Positions 6,546 to 9,583 of a DNA stretch of 9,583 nucleotides are shown one piece after another. Every line of letters begins with the position of its first letter. Position 1 is the stretch's first letter. The stretch comes from Saprospiraceae bacterium (GTDB lineage Bacteria; Bacteroidota; Bacteroidia; Chitinophagales; Saprospiraceae), in the NCBI GenBank assembly GCA_020436865.1, contig JAGQXA010000192.1:1-9583 (forward strand). The letters are read 5' to 3'. Position numbers and translations under genes: made by a program. The notes under the pieces were generated by a model, which saw only the letters and a program-made list of their open reading frames with translations, searched no databases and was not told the origin of the DNA.

Positions 6546-7667
6546 TCAAAAGCGGAACACCGCGGCCGGCTCCAAGCGGATCACCCGCCGCGAGGCGAAG
6601 GCCGCCCCGAGCAGCGCGATCAAACAGATCAGGCCGAAAAAGGCCAGCTGGAATTCCAGGGTAAAACTCACCAGCACCCCCTGCCGCTCCATGGCCGTGC
6701 GGAACAGACGGATCAGCAACTGCCCGATAGCAAAACCCGGAACGCCGAACAGCAAGGCCTGGGTGTAGATCAGCTTCCGGATATAGCCGTTGGTAGCCCC
6801 GATGGCTTTCATCGTGCCGTAGTCGCGCAGGTGGTCGATGGCCGAAGAGTAGAGCGTCAGCCCGACGATGGCGATGCCTGAAATGAAGGCGAACACCACC
6901 ATGGTGCCGATGGCCAGCACGATGCTGGAATGTTTGAGATAGAAAATGACGGAGGTGCGGCGCAGCTCGCCTTCCAGCCAGGCCCTGACGCCAAAGGCAT
7001 TGTCGTTGATGGCGTCGCGCACCTGGGCCGGCGAGGCGCCGGGGGCGGCTTTGACCAGAAAGACGGTAGCTTCGTACGGACTGCCGTTGGCAAACCAGCG
7101 GGCCCGGTCGATCGTGGTGTAGGAAAAGGCCCGGGCAAAACCTCGGACGCCCTTCGTTTGAGCGGCCACGTAGGCTCGTTTGCCATTGATCTCGAAGGTC
7201 GCGCCGAGATCGGTGATGGGAAATACCCGCTCTTCGTAGAGGTCGACGCTAATGCCGCCGTCGGGAAGGAGGTCCTGATGCGTGCCGGCAAAAAAACCGG
7301 CCGGCGCGCCGGCATAATCGGGCGGCTCCACGCCGATGAGCTTCACGCTCTCCTTGTCGCCCCCTTCATACTGCACATAGCCGTTGGTGATGTAGACCGG
7401 GTACACTTTCTGCACGCCGGGCAGCGAGGCGATCTGGTATTGAATGCGGACGTCCAGCGGATGCAGGTCGTTGATGTTCTGAGTCTTGTTGTCGAGCACC
7501 CAGATATAGCCCGGCGCCGTGGTGACGATCTTCCCGATGCCGTCGGTGATAAAGTTGAACACGCTGATCTGCTGTCCGATCAGGAAGGTAGACACGACGA
7601 TGCCCAGCAAAGCGCCCAGAGAGTTTGCTTTGTCGTAGAAGAGGAATTTCCAGGCGGTGCGCAACAT
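6546..7667 (-). CDS. FtsX/MacB-type (DevC-like) ABC transporter permease
   Basis: The membrane subunit of a type VII (MacB/DevC-like) ABC transporter, 373 residues from the preferred start. One membrane helix (about 18-40) is followed by a periplasmic domain (about 45-240) and three further helices (about 248-272, 300-322 and 337-358). The cytoplasmic loop DHLRDYGTMKAIGATNGYIR (278-297) is the classic FtsX-family coupling motif. This four-helix layout without a fused ATPase matches cyanobacterial DevC rather than full-length MacB. The ATG at 7667 is preferred: it opens with the family-like MLRTAWKFL and lies 10 bases after the preceding stop. An in-frame GTG at 7685 would overlap the previous gene by eight bases and add six residues. 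It works with the ATPase at 8649-9341 and the fusion protein at 7678-8652. In cyanobacteria DevBCA exports glycolipid through TolC; whether this one does is unknown. Confidence 0.9.
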   Translation of the reverse strand: MLRTAWKFLFYDKANSLGALLGIVVSTFLIGQQISVFNFITDGIGKIVTTAPGYIWVLDNKTQNINDLHPLDVRIQYQIASLPGVQKVYPVYITNGYVQYEGGDKESVKLIGVEPPDYAGAPAGFFAGTHQDLLPDGGISVDLYEERVFPITDLGATFEINGKRAYVAAQTKGVRGFARAFSYTTIDRARWFANGSPYEATVFLVKAAPGASPAQVRDAINDNAFGVRAWLEGELRRTSVIFYLKHSSIVLAIGTMVVFAFISGIAIVGLTLYSSAIDHLRDYGTMKAIGATNGYIRKLIYTQALLFGVPGFAIGQLLIRLFRTAMERQGVLVSFTLEFQLAFFGLICLIALLGAAFASRRVIRLEPAAVFRF

Positions 7668-7677
7668 TTGACAAATT

Positions 7678-8652
7678 TTACTCACTCACATCGATCACGC
7701 ATTCGACCCGCTGCCCATAGAGTACGCGCTCCTGCCCCGTTTCGAGGCGCACGCGCACCCAGCGCACGCGCCGGTCTTCGAGCCGCCCGATGTCTTCGGC
7801 AAACAGCGACTTTTGCCGCAGGGCCGGCGACACTTCGACCACCGTTCCCGCAGCGATCGTGTCGCGGCCGCCCTGCAGGCGGATGAAAGCGCCCTGCCCG
7901 ACCTTGACCCTGGCGGCGTAGAGTTCGTCGATCTCCGTCAACACCTCCATTGGGCCTACCGGGGCCAGTTCGGCCAGACGCACGATGGGCGCAGCTGCCG
8001 CGCCGACCGATGCTTCACGGGTCAGGAGCACGCCGTCGGCCGGCGCTTTGATGAAGTACTTGTCGCGACCCAGTCGGGCCAGATTCAGAGTCGCGCGCAG
8101 CTCGTCGACCTGCCTTTGCGCTGCTTCCAGATCGGCCTGCAAGGCGTCGATCTCGTAGCGAGCCGACTGCCAGGCCGTTTCGGCTTCGTCAAGGGCTTGT
8201 CTCGGACCGGCGCCTTTTTCTACCACTTCTTTCACGCGCAGGTAGTCGCGTTCGGCGCCTTCCGCCAGTAACTCTGCCCGTCGCGCCTTCACCTGAAGGG
8301 CGCGCAAGGAGGCCTCCCCCGTACGGATCTGCGCTTCGACCACGGCGATCCTCGCTTCTTCCAGGGCATGGTCGATCACGAAAAGCACTTGCCCGCTTCG
8401 CACGGTATCGCCCAACTTGGCCCGTACGGATTCGATCAGCCCCGTAACCTGGGGATAAATGTCGATGGCGCCCCCCTCCGGTTCGACCTTGGCCAGTCCG
8501 GCCACGCGTTCGGGTACGACGTCGTATGCCTTTCCGGTTTCCGGAGCGGTGCTTGTCGATAGCGGCGCCGAACTTTCGCGACAGGCCGGCAAGAGGAAGC
8601 CGCAGCAGAAAGCCGTCAGGAGCAGGCGGTTCATATGTCGGATCGGTTTCAT
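7678..8652 (-). CDS. HlyD/DevB-type membrane-fusion lipoprotein of a tripartite exporter
   Basis: A periplasmic adaptor of 324 residues that would bridge the DevC-like permease and the TolC-like channel. The N-terminus is a lipoprotein signal, MKPIRHMNRLLLTAF onward with lipobox LPAC and Cys24 as the lipidation site. A split biotinyl-lipoyl domain is visible as IYPQVTGLIESVRAKLGDTV (65-84) and FIKAPADGVLLTREASVG (200-217). Between them lies a coiled-coil hairpin (about 95-195) rich in Ala, Glu, Arg and Leu. A beta-barrel domain follows at about 230-324, with VLTEIDELYAARVKVGQGA. The ATG at 8652 overlaps the ATPase stop codon in an ATGA (8649-8652), which decides the start. A second ATG at 8634 is also possible. 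The open frame continues much further upstream, but that part is only the ATPase gene read out of frame. Confidence 0.92.
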   Translation of the reverse strand: MKPIRHMNRLLLTAFCCGFLLPACRESSAPLSTSTAPETGKAYDVVPERVAGLAKVEPEGGAIDIYPQVTGLIESVRAKLGDTVRSGQVLFVIDHALEEARIAVVEAQIRTGEASLRALQVKARRAELLAEGAERDYLRVKEVVEKGAGPRQALDEAETAWQSARYEIDALQADLEAAQRQVDELRATLNLARLGRDKYFIKAPADGVLLTREASVGAAAAPIVRLAELAPVGPMEVLTEIDELYAARVKVGQGAFIRLQGGRDTIAAGTVVEVSPALRQKSLFAEDIGRLEDRRVRWVRVRLETGQERVLYGQRVECVIDVSE

Positions 8653-9341
8653 TCGTTGGTATCTTTTTGCGCTGCCAACACCCGTCCGCCGACCACCGTG
8701 ATCACGCGGTCGGCATAGGGCTTCAGGCGTGGGTCGTGGGTGACGATCACCACGGCCTTGCCTTGCCGGGCCAGGGCCTGCAACTCGAGCATGACCCGGT
8801 CGAAGGAGACCTCGTCGAGGGCGGCCGTCGGTTCGTCGCACAAGAGGATGGGCGGGTCGGTGACGAGGGCGCGGGCGATGGCCGTGCGCTGCTGCTCGCC
8901 GGAAGAAAGCTGGCGCGGCAGGCTCCTGCACTTGGCCGACAGGTTGACCTTGGCGAGCGCTTCGCGGGCTCGGCCCAGGGCTTCTTTCCGCGAAATCCGG
9001 CCATCGAGTAAGAGGGGGAAGGCCACATTTTCCTCGGCCGTCAGGGGCGAGATGAGGTTGTACGTTTGAAAAACAAAGCCGATCACCTTCAGCCGAAGGG
9101 CGGCCAGTTCGCGGTCGTTCAAGCGGTTGAGCTCGCGGCCGTCGACCACCACCGTGCCCTCCGTCGGATAGATCACGCAACCGAGGAGCGAGAGCAAGGT
9201 GGTCTTTCCCGACCCCGAGGGTCCGATGATGAGCAATACCTCGCCTTCCTGCACCTCCAAATCCGTGCGGTGCAGGGCCGTAACGACCGTGCCGCCGGTT
9301 TGGTACTCTTTTTTGGCGGATTGTAGGCGGGCGATGGTCAT
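8649..9341 (-). CDS. MacB/LolD/DevA-type ABC transporter ATP-binding protein
   Basis: The ATPase of the DevBCA/MacB-like exporter, 230 residues and the usual length for the LolD/DevA/FtsE group. Walker A is GPSGSGKT at 40-47. The Q-loop Gln92 lies in VFQTYNLISPLTAEENVAFP, a typical MacB/LolD-group segment. The signature is LSSGEQQR (145-152), with Ser in place of the first Gly of the common LSGGE. Walker B is ILLCDEPTAALD (165-176) and the switch is His202 in VTHDPRL. It is the first gene of the seven-gene minus-strand operon visible here and overlaps the next gene by four bases. The ATG at 9341 is the natural start. The promoter is not recognisable and may lie beyond the window. Confidence 0.94.
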   Translation of the reverse strand: MTIARLQSAKKEYQTGGTVVTALHRTDLEVQEGEVLLIIGPSGSGKTTLLSLLGCVIYPTEGTVVVDGRELNRLNDRELAALRLKVIGFVFQTYNLISPLTAEENVAFPLLLDGRISRKEALGRAREALAKVNLSAKCRSLPRQLSSGEQQRTAIARALVTDPPILLCDEPTAALDEVSFDRVMLELQALARQGKAVVIVTHDPRLKPYADRVITVVGGRVLAAQKDTNE

Positions 9342-9354
9342 GGCCTGTAGGCGA
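9342..9354. other. Operon leader without a recognisable ribosome binding site
   Basis: The bases directly before the ATPase start read CCTACAGGCC on the minus strand. No Shine-Dalgarno sequence is obvious, and the 242 bases from here to the window end contain no TAnnTTTG-type promoter on the minus strand. The tandem repeats begin immediately beyond this point. Confidence 0.4.
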
Positions 9355-9434
9355 ATTGGTTGATTAGTGTATTGGTTGATTGGGGGATTGGTTAATTGGG
9401 GGATTGGGTTATTGGGGGATTGGTTGATTGGGGT
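9355..9434. repeat. Five tandem copies of a 16-bp repeat
   Basis: Five consecutive 16-bp units start at 9355, 9371, 9387, 9403 and 9419. The consensus is ATTGGTTGATTGGGGG. Unit 2 matches exactly, units 3 and 5 carry one change, unit 4 carries two, and unit 1 diverges in its last half. Each unit is itself two related octamers (ATTGGTTG and ATTGGGGG). The array lies directly upstream of the operon's first gene. No spacers are present, so it is not a CRISPR. Slippage-generated low-complexity DNA is the simplest reading; an effect on operon transcription is possible. Confidence 0.9.
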
Positions 9435-9474
9435 TGTTGGGTCCTATGGTCCGGAGGTCCTTGGGTCCTTTGGA

Positions 9475-9489
9475 AGCTCCAGCGGAGCT
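9475..9489. repeat. Short inverted repeat between the two tandem arrays
   Basis: AGCTCC (9475-9480) and GGAGCT (9484-9489) are exact complements around a three-base loop. An overlapping GGAGC/GCTCC dyad lies at 9484-9494. There is no adjacent T-run, so a terminator is not supported and the significance is unclear. Confidence 0.35.
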
Positions 9490-9521
9490 GCTCCCTCGCC
9501 CCGCGAAGCGCCCCCTTTCCA

Positions 9522-9583
9522 CCTCTGTATCCTCTGTATCCTCTGTATCCTCTGTAACCTCTGTAACCTTTGTAACCTTTGTA
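9522..9583. repeat. Seven tandem copies of a 9-bp repeat, cut by the window end
   Basis: The units start at 9522 and every nine bases thereafter: three CCTCTGTAT, two CCTCTGTAA, one CCTTTGTAA and one CCTTTGTA cut off by the end of the window. The variants are grouped rather than mixed, which fits stepwise duplication. On the minus strand the units would read as Tyr-Lys/Arg-Gly triplets, but there is no evidence of translation. Confidence 0.9.

Noticed and set aside
6930..7886. Open frame of 318 codons on the plus strand
   Set aside because: It lies antisense to the well-supported permease and adaptor genes. Its translation is low-complexity and rich in Arg, Gly, Ala and Asp with no motifs, as expected for antisense of GC-rich coding DNA.
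8653..9180. Upstream extension of the membrane-fusion protein to a 500-residue product
   Set aside because: The extra residues are the ATPase gene read in another frame. A lipoprotein signal begins exactly at the ATGA overlap at 8652, which marks the true start.
9355..9583. CRISPR-like array
   Set aside because: Both repeat sets are directly adjacent units of 16 and 9 bp with no unique spacers, and no cas genes are present.
9397..9583. Minus-strand open frame entering from the window edge, encoding Tyr-Lys/Arg-Gly repeats
   Set aside because: The frame is open only because a 9-bp repeat keeps register. The sequence after it is low-complexity and it terminates inside the 16-bp repeat.

Overview
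The window looks chromosomal and most likely comes from a Bacteroidota bacterium with fairly GC-rich genes. The evidence is a TATATTTG element that matches the Bacteroidota -7 consensus (TAnnTTTG) upstream of the tRNA, a general lack of Shine-Dalgarno sequences before start codons, protein family variants typical of the phylum, and low-complexity intergenic repeats. A genus cannot be named from the sequence; a Saprospiria-like origin is only a guess.

Layout. Bases 1-181 are non-coding and carry a promoter for a CAT-anticodon tRNA (182-255), which is followed by a hairpin/U-run terminator. Bases 296-526 hold no convincing gene but contain a long imperfect hairpin (454-490). The first protein gene (527-2470, + strand) is the standout. 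Its N-terminal third is a CHAT caspase-like protease with an intact His72/Cys146 pair, and the rest resembles the sheath protein of contractile phage tails and extracellular contractile injection systems. No other contractile-system gene is visible, and both ends of the sheath that normally form the inter-subunit mesh appear to be missing.

From 9341 down to 2586 seven minus-strand genes form one tightly packed operon, with overlaps or gaps of at most about 41 bp. In transcription order they are: a MacB/DevA-type ABC ATPase, a lipoprotein membrane-fusion protein (HlyD/DevB type), an FtsX/DevC-type permease, a TolC-like outer-membrane channel, an MlaE-type permease, an MlaF-type ATPase and an MlaD-type MCE protein. 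The first four could assemble a complete tripartite exporter through both membranes. The last three are the core of an Mla/MCE lipid transporter. Their co-transcription suggests a joint envelope lipid or lipophile trafficking unit, which is inference. A 21-bp palindrome separates mlaF from mlaD.

Bases 9342-9583, upstream of the operon, contain two independent tandem repeats (five 16-bp units and seven 9-bp units) and no promoter that I can recognise.
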